Positions 9,291 to 16,900 of a stretch of DNA of 64,000 nucleotides are shown piece after piece. The stretch spans positions 18,690-82,689 of the forward strand of contig CAJXND010000003.1 in assembly GCA_913056385.1 (NCBI GenBank), read 5' to 3'. Source of the stretch: an uncultured Ectothiorhodospiraceae bacterium. Lineage in GTDB: Bacteria; Pseudomonadota; Gammaproteobacteria; Nitrococcales; Nitrococcaceae. Under the pieces are notes generated by a model, which was not told the origin of the DNA, ran no database searches, and saw only the letters and a list, made by a program, of their open reading frames with translations. Within the stretch, counting starts at the first letter, position 1. Each line of letters opens with the position of its first letter. Both the position numbers and the translations under genes were made by a program.

Positions 9291-10730
9291 TCAGCCGACC
9301 GGGACGGTCTGCGTCTCGGTGAACTCGAAAAGCCCCTCGAGGCCGCCCTCGCGGCCGAAGCCGGACTGTTTCATGCCACCGAAGGGCGCCTCCGGCGTCG
9401 GACCGCTGCCGGTGTTCAGCGCCGCATGGCCGAAGCGGAGGCGCTCGATGACCCGATGGCCGCGGTCCGGGTCGGCGGTGAAGACGTAGCAGGCGAGGCC
9501 GAAGTCGGTGTCGTTGGCCATGCGCACCACCTCGGGCTCGTCGGCAAAGGTGATGATCGGTACCAGCGGGCCGAAGGTCTCCTCGCGATAGCAGGCCGCC
9601 TCCGCCGGGACGTCGAGCAGGACCGTCGGCGGGTAGAAGGTCCCGGCCAGGCCGCTCGCATCGCCCTGGTAGATCTGCTGTGCGCCGCGGGCCAGGGCAT
9701 CTTCCACGTGCCGCTGCACCTTGGCGACGGCCTTCTCGTCGATCAGCGGACCGAGGCGCGTGCCGTCCTTCATGCCATCGCCCACGGTCAGCGCCTTGAC
9801 CCGCTCGGCCAGTTTGTCGGCGAAGGTGGCCGCGACATCGGCATGCACGAAGATGCGGTTGGCGCAGACGCAGGTCTGGCCGCCGCCCCGGAACTTGTTG
9901 CCGATGAGCTGATCAGCCGCCTGATCGAGATCAGCGTCATCGAAGATGATGTACGGCGCATTGCCACCCAGCTCGAGGGTGAGCCGCTTCACACCGGGTG
10001 CGGACTGGCGGATCAGCTCGCGACCCACCTCGGTGGAGCCGGTGAAGCTGATCACCCGCACCGAGGGCGCCTCGAACAGCGCATCGGTGATCGGCCCTGC
10101 CGAGCCCATGACCAGGTTGGCCTTGCCCGCGGGCAGTCCGGCCTCGCGCTCGAGCAGGGTAAACAGCGCGATCATTGTCAGCGGTGTCTTCGACGAGGGC
10201 TTGATCACGCTGGGGCAGTCGGCGGCGATGGCCGAGGAGAGCTTCTTGGCGATCATGCCGATGGGGAAGTTCCAGGGCGTGATCAGGCCGACGACGCCGG
10301 CGGGCCGATAGTGGACATGCCAGGTGCAGTCGCGCGGATGCTCGTCCAGCGTATGGGGTGCCAGGGCGTCGATGTGCGCGGCGGCATAGCGGAAGAATCC
10401 GGCGGCGTAATCCGCCTCGCCCTGCGCCTCGGCCAGCGGCTTGCCGTGCTCCATGCAGAGAATGCGGCCGATCTCCTCGCGGTTGGCGATCAGCGCATCG
10501 GCGATGGCATCCAGCCAGCGGCGGCGCTGTTCGCGGTCGGCGGGCTGCTCCAGGGCGGCCTCCGCCGCGGCGATGGCCCGCCGGGTCTCGTCACTCCCCA
10601 TGGCGGCGACATCCGCCAGGTGACCGTTGTCGACCGGATTGGTCACTGCGAGCGTGCGGCCACTGTCGGCCATGACCCATTCGCCGTTGATGTAGCCGCC
10701 GAGTGACGGGAGCAGGGGAGAGTCGATCAT
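9291..10730 (-). CDS. gabD: NAD(P)+-dependent succinate-semialdehyde dehydrogenase (GabD-like)
   Basis: 479 aa aldehyde dehydrogenase, matching GabD length. Motifs: TPWNFPIGMIAKKLSSA (cofactor and catalytic Asn region), FTGSTEVGRELI, the general base in LELGGNAPYI, the catalytic Cys in GGGQTCVCANRI, and EETFGPLVPI. It oxidises succinate semialdehyde to succinate, the step after GABA transamination. It runs opposite to the aminotransferase but close by. The downstream-reading hydroxyacid dehydrogenase at 10.76-11.74 kb is on the same strand, 30 bases upstream, suggesting cotranscription. Substrate choice among semialdehydes is inferred from similarity. Confidence 0.85.
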   Translation of the reverse strand: MIDSPLLPSLGGYINGEWVMADSGRTLAVTNPVDNGHLADVAAMGSDETRRAIAAAEAALEQPADREQRRRWLDAIADALIANREEIGRILCMEHGKPLAEAQGEADYAAGFFRYAAAHIDALAPHTLDEHPRDCTWHVHYRPAGVVGLITPWNFPIGMIAKKLSSAIAADCPSVIKPSSKTPLTMIALFTLLEREAGLPAGKANLVMGSAGPITDALFEAPSVRVISFTGSTEVGRELIRQSAPGVKRLTLELGGNAPYIIFDDADLDQAADQLIGNKFRGGGQTCVCANRIFVHADVAATFADKLAERVKALTVGDGMKDGTRLGPLIDEKAVAKVQRHVEDALARGAQQIYQGDASGLAGTFYPPTVLLDVPAEAACYREETFGPLVPIITFADEPEVVRMANDTDFGLACYVFTADPDRGHRVIERLRFGHAALNTGSGPTPEAPFGGMKQSGFGREGGLEGLFEFTETQTVPVG

Positions 10731-10760
10731 GAAGCGCCTCGTTCGGTTGGGTTGCGTGAA

Positions 10761-11741
10761 TCAGGTGGAGGGGACGAAGCCGTGGGCCTTGTCCACCGTG
10801 TTGTTCAGCGTCTCGCCCGCACGCCAGCGCTCGAAGTTGTCGATGAACTGCTGGGACAGGGCGGTTTTCCAGCCGATGAAATCACCGGCCATGTGGGACG
10901 AGATGTGCACATTGGGCAGCGCCCAGAGCGGGTGCTCCGGCGGCAGCGGTTCCTGCTCGAAGACATCCAGGGCGGCGCCGTCGATGGCCCCGTCGCGCAG
11001 GGCATCGACCAGCGCATCGGTCTTGACGATGGGCCCGCGGCCGATGTTGATCAGCCGGGCACCGGGCTGCATGGCCCGGAACTCGGCCTCGCCGAACAGC
11101 CCCTCGGTGTCGGCGGTGAGCGGCGCGGCAATGACCACGAAGTCGTAGTCGGGCAACACCGAGATCAGATCGGCCTGGGCATAGATGGCGCCGAAGTCGT
11201 CGTCACCCGGCCGGGCGCGGCGGCCGACGCCGTCGGGGTTCATGCCCACCGCGCCACAGAGGTGGGCGATCTGGCGGCCGATGGAGCCGGCCCCCACCAC
11301 GAGCACGCTGCGCCCGGCCACCGGCTCGGTTTCGCGGTGCTGCCACTGATGGGCCTGCTTGAGTTGCCAGTTGCCGGCAAAGTCCTTGCAGAAGGCAATG
11401 ATCTGGCCGAGGACGTACTCGGCGATGCAGCGGTCGAAGATGCCGCGGGCATTGGTGACCGGGATGTCGCTGTCGCGCACCTCCGGGATGAGCAGTGCAT
11501 CGACGCCGGCACTGGTGGCGTGGATCCACTCCAGTGCGTCGGCCGCCGGCCAGGCCTCGGCCAGGGCCTCGGTGCGAAAGTCGGTGACGCAGAGCACGCG
11601 AGCGCCGGGGAGGGTGGCGCGGAGGCGCTCGGCATCGTCGGCGACCTGCAGCTCGGCCACCGCGTCAAGCGTGTGCATTCCCTCGGGAACCCCCTCGCCG
11701 GGCGCGGTCAGAACAACGATTTTGGGCCGGGCCTCGGTCAT
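10761..11741 (-). CDS. D-2-hydroxyacid dehydrogenase (NAD(P)-binding)
   Basis: 326 aa from the ATG giving MTEARPKIVVL at 11741, preceded by AAAGGAAG. The longer track start adds 22 poorly conserved residues. The Rossmann domain has VLVVGAGSIGRQIA. The catalytic Arg lies in NIGRGPIV, Glu in DVFEQEPLP and His in HISSHMAGD. It interconverts 2-keto acids and D-2-hydroxy acids. It is likely cotranscribed with the gabD-like gene 30 bases downstream and is divergent from the aminotransferase at 11.9 kb. Physiological substrate unknown. Confidence 0.85.
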   Translation of the reverse strand: MTEARPKIVVLTAPGEGVPEGMHTLDAVAELQVADDAERLRATLPGARVLCVTDFRTEALAEAWPAADALEWIHATSAGVDALLIPEVRDSDIPVTNARGIFDRCIAEYVLGQIIAFCKDFAGNWQLKQAHQWQHRETEPVAGRSVLVVGAGSIGRQIAHLCGAVGMNPDGVGRRARPGDDDFGAIYAQADLISVLPDYDFVVIAAPLTADTEGLFGEAEFRAMQPGARLINIGRGPIVKTDALVDALRDGAIDGAALDVFEQEPLPPEHPLWALPNVHISSHMAGDFIGWKTALSQQFIDNFERWRAGETLNNTVDKAHGFVPST

Positions 11742-11834
11742 CGGATGCTTCCTTTTGTGGCGGGTTTGACCGCATGGACGGTAAACACCCCCGATGCACC
11801 GCGTCAACTGCGTCAGAATGCGCTTTCAGGGGGC

Positions 11835-11863
11835 TTGACCGCTTTCTTCGCGAGGTCTAGCTT
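11835..11863 (+). promoter_or_regulatory. Predicted sigma-70 promoter for the class I aminotransferase
   Basis: TTGACC, a 17-base spacer and TAGCTT give near-consensus -35/-10 spacing, 50 bases before the ATG at 11914. The 172-base divergent region upstream holds a second TTGACCGC copy near 11766 and an imperfect inverted repeat GTTTGACCG/CGGTAAAC (11764-11787), a possible operator. I see nothing else in it. Confidence 0.55.
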
Positions 11864-11913
11864 CGCGTTGATATCCGACGTTGTTCCGACCCGCAGCAAA
11901 AGGGGATCCGATT

Positions 11914-13119
11914 ATGGTGAATCCGGTGGAGATGGACCAGGGCGATCAGGCCGAGGCGCCGCTGTTCAGCCCCTCCCTTCAGGCCATTCCGATGCCTGGC
12001 ATCCGGCGGATGATCAACACCGCCGCCGGCATGGAGGATGTCATCCATCTGTCCATCGGCCAGCCCGACTTCCCCACGCCGCAACACATCGTCGAGGCGC
12101 ACATCGATGCGCTGCGCGACGGCTATACGGGCTACACCATGGACGCCGGTCTGCCGGAGCTGCTGAGCGAGCTGGCGCGCTACTACAGCAATCGCTACGA
12201 CCGCGAGCTCACCGAGGACAATTTCCTCGTTACCACCGGCGCCACCGAAGCCATGTACCTGGCGCTCACGGCGACGGCCGCGCCCGGTCGGCAGTTCATC
12301 GTCACCGACCCGACCTTCCTGCTCTATGCGCCGCTCATTCGCATGAACGGCGGCGAGGTGAAGATCATCCCGACGCGCCCGGAACATGGCCATCAGATCG
12401 ACCCGCAGGAGGTGATCGACGCCATCGGCATGCGGACCTTCGCGATCGTGCTCAATTCACCGAGCAACCCCAGTGGTGCGGTCTACCCGCGGGAGACCAT
12501 CGAGGCGATCGTCCAGGAGGCCGCCTACCGCGGTGTCTACGTCTTCGCCGACGAGGTTTACGACCACATCCTGCTGGAGGAGGGGATGGAATTCCCCAGC
12601 GTGATCAACTGCACGTCGGACCTCGATCACGTGATGTCGATCTCGAGCTTCTCCAAGACCTTCAGCATGGCGGGCTTCCGCATCGGCTGGATGATCTCCA
12701 GCCAGGGGGCGATCAAGAAGCTGCGGCGCTATCACATGTTCACCACCACGGTCGCGAGTACGCCGGCGCAGTGGGCGGGCGTGGCCGCCCTCCAGGGGGA
12801 CATGCGCTGCGTCGATGACATGAATGCCGAGTACCGGCGCCGCCGCGACCGGGTGGTGGAGCTCGTCAGCGAGACGCCGCATCTGACCGGCTATGTGCCC
12901 CAGGGGGCGTTCTACGTGTTCCCGTCGCTGCCGCCGCGCACCGATGCCACGGACCTCTCGCTGCGCATGCTCGAGGAGACCGGCGTGTGCGTGATCCCCG
13001 GCGATGCCTTCGGCGATACCTGCAGCAATGCCATCCGCATCAGCTTCTCGAACGCCATGGAGAACATCGAGGAGGCGTTCGCGCGGATGCAGCCCTGGCT
13101 GGCGAAGCAGAAGTTCTAG
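11914..13119 (+). CDS. Class I/II PLP-dependent aminotransferase
   Basis: 401 aa from ATG 11914. The track start at TTG 11881 lies upstream of the AAGGGGA Shine-Dalgarno, so it is unlikely. Aspartate-aminotransferase fold: IHLSIGQPDFPTP, YTMDAGLPEL, NSPSNPSGAVYPRE, VFADEVYDHI, the PLP lysine in SFSKTFSMAGFRIGW, and the C-terminal Arg region NAIRISFSNA. Amino donor unknown (aspartate-, alanine- or aromatic-type all possible). The neighbouring D-2-hydroxyacid dehydrogenase is divergent, so the pair could process a 2-keto acid, which is inference. Confidence 0.85.
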   Translation: MVNPVEMDQGDQAEAPLFSPSLQAIPMPGIRRMINTAAGMEDVIHLSIGQPDFPTPQHIVEAHIDALRDGYTGYTMDAGLPELLSELARYYSNRYDRELTEDNFLVTTGATEAMYLALTATAAPGRQFIVTDPTFLLYAPLIRMNGGEVKIIPTRPEHGHQIDPQEVIDAIGMRTFAIVLNSPSNPSGAVYPRETIEAIVQEAAYRGVYVFADEVYDHILLEEGMEFPSVINCTSDLDHVMSISSFSKTFSMAGFRIGWMISSQGAIKKLRRYHMFTTTVASTPAQWAGVAALQGDMRCVDDMNAEYRRRRDRVVELVSETPHLTGYVPQGAFYVFPSLPPRTDATDLSLRMLEETGVCVIPGDAFGDTCSNAIRISFSNAMENIEEAFARMQPWLAKQKF

Positions 13120-13146
13120 CAGGGGGGGTGCCGTCGGGTGGCGGCG

Positions 13147-14691
13147 TCAGTCGTCCAGCCAGTGCACGCGGTAGAGGTCCAGGCGCCGGTCCTTGGCGTT
13201 CTGGACCGAGCCCTCGGCGCGGAGCTGCTTCAACTTGTCCATGTCCAGATCCACCACCAGCGTCATCTCGGTGTTCGGTGTCGATTCGCTGACGATCCCG
13301 TCGTGGGGGAAGGCGAAATCCGAGGGTGAGAACACCGCCGCCTGGGCGTACTGGATTTCGATGTTTTCCACCCGCGGCAGGTTGCCCACGCTGCCGGTGA
13401 TGGCCACGTAGCACTCGTTCTCGATGGCCCTCGCCTGGGCACAGCGCCGCACCCGCAGGTAGGCGTTCTTGGTGTCGGTCCAGAACGGCACGAACAGGAT
13501 CCGCATGCCCTGGTCGGCGAGCAGCCGACAGGCCTCCGGGAACTCCACGTCGTAGCAGACCAGAATGCCGATCTTGCCCACGTCGGTATCGAAGGCCTTG
13601 AGCGCATCACCGCCCTGCACACCCCAGTAGAAGCGCTCGTCGGGGGTGGCATGGAGCTTGTAGTGATTGTCGATGGTGCCGTCACGCCGACACAGGTAGG
13701 CGACGTTGTAGAGCGCGTTGTCATCGTAGACCGGCATGGAGCCGGCGATGATGTTGATGTTGTAGGACACGGCCATGCGGCTCATGGCATCGGTGATCTC
13801 GCCGGTGTACTGGGCGAGGCCGCGCATGGCCTCGGCTGGATCCTCCTGGTTGAACTGGGCGAGCAGCGGCGCGTTGAACAGCTCCGGGAAGAGGATGAAG
13901 TCGCAGTTGTAGCCGGCCATGGCATCGACGAAGAACTCGATGTTCGACATCAGGTCCTCGAAGTTGGTCACCCGACGCATCTGCCACTGCACGGTGCCGA
14001 CCCGTACCGTGGACTTGCGCCCGCCGATGAGCGGTGTGCGGTCGCTCTCGTAGAAGATGTTGTCCCACTGCAGCAGCGTGGCGAAGGCGCGGGAGTCCTG
14101 ATCCTCCGGCAGATAGGCGGTGATCACCCGGCGGACGTGGAAGTCGTTGGCGAGCTGGAAGGAGAGGATCGGATCGTAGAGCTCGCGGCGCTTGACCAGA
14201 TCGATATACTCCTCGGGCTTCATCTCGCCGGCGTGCTCGCGGTAGCCGGGCATGCGGCCGCCGGCCACGATGGCGCGCAGGTTGAGGCTGCGGCAGAGCT
14301 CCTTGCGGGCGTCGTAGAGTCGGCGGCCAAGGCGCATGCCGCGGTACTCGGGATCGACAAAGATGTCGACGCCGTAGAGCACGTCGCCGTTGGGGTCGTG
14401 ATTGCTCAGGTAGCCGTTGCTGGTGATCTCGTCGTACTTGTGCCGGTCGCCGTAGCGGTCGTAGTCGACGATCATGGAAATGGTGCCGGCGACCACACGG
14501 CCGTTGTCCTCGATGCAGATCTGGCCCTCGGCGAAGCGACTGACCTGTGCGGCGAACTGCTTGCGGGTCCAGGCGCCTCCCAGATCGGGATAGACCTGGT
14601 CCATGATGTGCTTGACATCGGGGTAGTCCGACAAGCGCAGATGGCGTAGCCGCAGGCGATGTTCCTCGGTGCTGGCGTCCTGTTCACTCAT
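13147..14691 (-). CDS. Bifunctional GNAT acetyltransferase / carbon-nitrogen hydrolase (nitrilase family) fusion
   Basis: 514 aa from MSEQDAS (ATG complement at 14689-14691). The track adds ~200 residues of unlikely sequence. Residues ~13-200 form a GNAT domain (VDIFVDPEYRGMRLGRRLYDARK is the acetyl-CoA loop). Residues ~228-500 are a nitrilase domain with triad E270 (LFPELF), K345 (NHYKLHATPDERFYW) and C379 (ILVCYDVEFPE). The C-N hydrolase should cleave an amide or nitrile; the substrate is unknown. This fused architecture recurs in proteobacteria. It converges on the aminotransferase with a 27-base gap. Confidence 0.88.
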   Translation of the reverse strand: MSEQDASTEEHRLRLRHLRLSDYPDVKHIMDQVYPDLGGAWTRKQFAAQVSRFAEGQICIEDNGRVVAGTISMIVDYDRYGDRHKYDEITSNGYLSNHDPNGDVLYGVDIFVDPEYRGMRLGRRLYDARKELCRSLNLRAIVAGGRMPGYREHAGEMKPEEYIDLVKRRELYDPILSFQLANDFHVRRVITAYLPEDQDSRAFATLLQWDNIFYESDRTPLIGGRKSTVRVGTVQWQMRRVTNFEDLMSNIEFFVDAMAGYNCDFILFPELFNAPLLAQFNQEDPAEAMRGLAQYTGEITDAMSRMAVSYNINIIAGSMPVYDDNALYNVAYLCRRDGTIDNHYKLHATPDERFYWGVQGGDALKAFDTDVGKIGILVCYDVEFPEACRLLADQGMRILFVPFWTDTKNAYLRVRRCAQARAIENECYVAITGSVGNLPRVENIEIQYAQAAVFSPSDFAFPHDGIVSESTPNTEMTLVVDLDMDKLKQLRAEGSVQNAKDRRLDLYRVHWLDD

Positions 14692-14759
14692 GGAATTGAG
14701 GATATCATGGGGCCCTCTCGGGTCAGAGAGCCGAACACTCAACACGGCAGGAGCTGGAG

Positions 14760-15152
14760 ATGAACGAGAATCTGTCCGCCGAGCAGCGCCAGACACTGCG
14801 AACGGCCCTCGAGAACGAACAGGCCGCCCTGCGAGAGGAGATCCGCAGCGAGGTGCTGGCCGCCGATCTGCATCGCGCCGAGGATATCGCCGACCGTGTC
14901 CGGGACCCGGGTGACGAATCGCTGGTCGATCTGCTGGCGGACATCGAGTACGCGGACATCGACCGCCATATCCAGGAGCTGCGGGCCAACGAGGCGGCCC
15001 TGCGGGCCTGGCATGAAGGCGGCTACGGGATCTGCGTGGATTGCGGCGAGCCCATCCCGTTCGCGCGTCTGCAGGCTTCGCCGTCGGTGTCACGCTGCAT
15101 TGACTGCCAGGAAGCCCGTGAGCGCGCCGGGGGACGGCCACCACGCCTCTGA
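14760..15152 (+). CDS. DksA/TraR-type C4 zinc-finger protein
   Basis: 130 aa. The N-terminal ~80 residues are highly charged and helical, like the DksA coiled coil. The C-terminal C4 finger reads CVDCGEPIPFARL and then CIDCQEA. DksA-family proteins enter the RNA polymerase secondary channel. This one is shorter than DksA (151 aa) and resembles DksA paralogues of the TraR/DksA group, so its own target set is uncertain. GGAGA precedes the ATG. tamA begins 9 bases downstream, perhaps cotranscribed. Confidence 0.82.
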   Translation: MNENLSAEQRQTLRTALENEQAALREEIRSEVLAADLHRAEDIADRVRDPGDESLVDLLADIEYADIDRHIQELRANEAALRAWHEGGYGICVDCGEPIPFARLQASPSVSRCIDCQEARERAGGRPPRL

Positions 15153-15160
15153 AACGGGCC

Positions 15161-16900
15161 GTGGGAGGCATGGGGTGCGGGTTGTATCGATGGCGCCTTG
15201 CACTGGTCGTTGCCGGGATGCTCGTCGGCAACGCCGTGGCCGAGGTACGCCTGACCCTTGCCGGTGTGGAAGGCGAGGCCGCTGAGAACATCCGCGCCTA
15301 TATCGATCCGGCGGTGGAACTCGACTCCGACCTGGCCGCGGATCTGTACCGGGACCGGGTCCGCCGCGATGTGGCCGAGGCACTGGAGGCGCTGGGCTAT
15401 TACCAGGCACAGAGCCGTATCGGTCTCCGCTCGGTGCAGGGTCACTGGATGCTCTCCGTGGACGTCGATCCCGGCCCGCGGGTGACGGTGCGCAGCGTCG
15501 ATGTGCGCATCACGGGGGCGGGCCGGGACGACACCGCCTTCCAGACGCTCATCGGGCGTCTTCCCCTGCGTTCCGGCGAGTCCCTCAACCAGGCCGACTA
15601 CGAGCGCAGCAAGCGGGCCCTGCGCAACCTGGCCCTGCAGCGGGGCTATTTCGATGCGCGTTTCACCACCGCCCGCCTCGCCGTCAATGTCCCCGACGGC
15701 TGGGCGGATGCCACGCTGGTCCTGGCAACGGGGGGGCGATATGCGCTCGGCGAGGTGAGCTTCTCCGCGACGCCCTTCCGGCGCTCTTTCCTGGAGCGGC
15801 TGGTGCCGTTCGATCCCGGCACGCCCTACACCGCCGACGCCGTGGCCGATCTCAACAGCCGGCTGCTCGAGAGCGGTTACTTCAGCGACGCACTGGTCGA
15901 GACCCGCCGCGACGAGGCGGTGGATGGGCGTATTCCGGTGCAGGCCGATGTGGTCACCCGCGACCGCAATACCGTGACCACCGGGATCGGCTATTCCACC
16001 GACGAGGGCCCGCGCACCCGGCTCGGCTTCGAGCGGCACTACATCAATAACCGCGGCCATCGGCTGAACAGCGAGCTGCGTCTGTCGACGGTGCGTCAGA
16101 GCGTCGACGCCCGCTACGAGATCCCGCTTGCCGATCCGCTCAACGACTATCTGTCGCTGGCCACGGGCTGGGCGAATGCCGACATCGAGGACAGCCGCAG
16201 CGAGCGCTATACCGTCTCGCTCAGCCGGCGTCAGGGGTTCACGTCGGGCTGGGTGCGCACGCAGTCGCTGCGCTGGCTCGACGAGCGATTCAGCGCCGGT
16301 CTGGACTCGGGGACGACCCGCCTGCTGATGCCCGGCATCGCCTTCACGCGGACCCGTTCCCGCGGGGGCATCGATCCCTACCGCGGAGACCAGCAGACCT
16401 ACTCGGTGGAGGTGTCGGCCCGTGACTTCCTGTCGGACCTGGATATCGCCCGCCTGAGGCTGAGCAACACCTGGCTGCGCAGCCTCGGCGAGCGCAACCG
16501 CTTCCAGTTGCGGGCCGACGTCGGCGCCATCGCCACCAATGACTTCGATCAGACCCCCACGTCGCTGCGCTTCTTCGCCGGGGGCGACCAGAGCGTGCGC
16601 GGGTTCGCCTACAACAGCCTCGGCCCCCGGGACGCCAGCGGTGACGTGATCGGCGGGCGCTATCTCGCCACCGGCAGTTTCGAGTACAGCTACAAGGTGT
16701 TCGGCAACTGGCGTCTGGCGACTTTCGTGGATGCCGGTAATGCGTACAAGCGTATCGACGACTTCGATCCGGCGGTGGGCACGGGATTCGGGGTGCGCTG
16801 GTCGTCCCCGGTAGGTCCCCTGCGGCTGGACTTTGCCTGGGGGGTGAGCCGCGAGGATATCCCCTTCCGCTTGCATATCTCCGTGGGACCACCGTTCTGA
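15161..16900 (+). CDS. tamA: Outer-membrane assembly protein TamA (Omp85 family)
   Basis: About 579 aa from GTG 15161 (ATG 15170 is an alternative). A signal peptide (LALVVAGMLVGNAVA) is followed by three POTRA-like repeats to about residue 260. The C-terminal beta-barrel contains the surrogate Omp85 signature FFAGGDQSVRGFAYNSLGP and ends in a terminal Phe (HISVGPPF). It sits in the outer membrane and, with TamB, helps insert proteins or move lipids. Its stop overlaps the tamB start by one base, and the pair is conserved. Confidence 0.93.
   Translation: MGGMGCGLYRWRLALVVAGMLVGNAVAEVRLTLAGVEGEAAENIRAYIDPAVELDSDLAADLYRDRVRRDVAEALEALGYYQAQSRIGLRSVQGHWMLSVDVDPGPRVTVRSVDVRITGAGRDDTAFQTLIGRLPLRSGESLNQADYERSKRALRNLALQRGYFDARFTTARLAVNVPDGWADATLVLATGGRYALGEVSFSATPFRRSFLERLVPFDPGTPYTADAVADLNSRLLESGYFSDALVETRRDEAVDGRIPVQADVVTRDRNTVTTGIGYSTDEGPRTRLGFERHYINNRGHRLNSELRLSTVRQSVDARYEIPLADPLNDYLSLATGWANADIEDSRSERYTVSLSRRQGFTSGWVRTQSLRWLDERFSAGLDSGTTRLLMPGIAFTRTRSRGGIDPYRGDQQTYSVEVSARDFLSDLDIARLRLSNTWLRSLGERNRFQLRADVGAIATNDFDQTPTSLRFFAGGDQSVRGFAYNSLGPRDASGDVIGGRYLATGSFEYSYKVFGNWRLATFVDAGNAYKRIDDFDPAVGTGFGVRWSSPVGPLRLDFAWGVSREDIPFRLHISVGPPF

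Noticed and set aside
10752-12818. 688-aa plus ORF joining antisense of the hydroxyacid dehydrogenase to a frame inside the aminotransferase
   Set aside because: Spans the divergent promoter and two genes in wrong frames; no homology signature.
14692-15291. N-terminal extension of the GNAT-nitrilase ORF in the track
   Set aside because: It would run antisense through the DksA-like gene and tamA start; the MSEQDAS start fits domain boundaries.
15023-16876. 617-aa minus ORF over tamA
   Set aside because: Antisense shadow of TamA, no motif.
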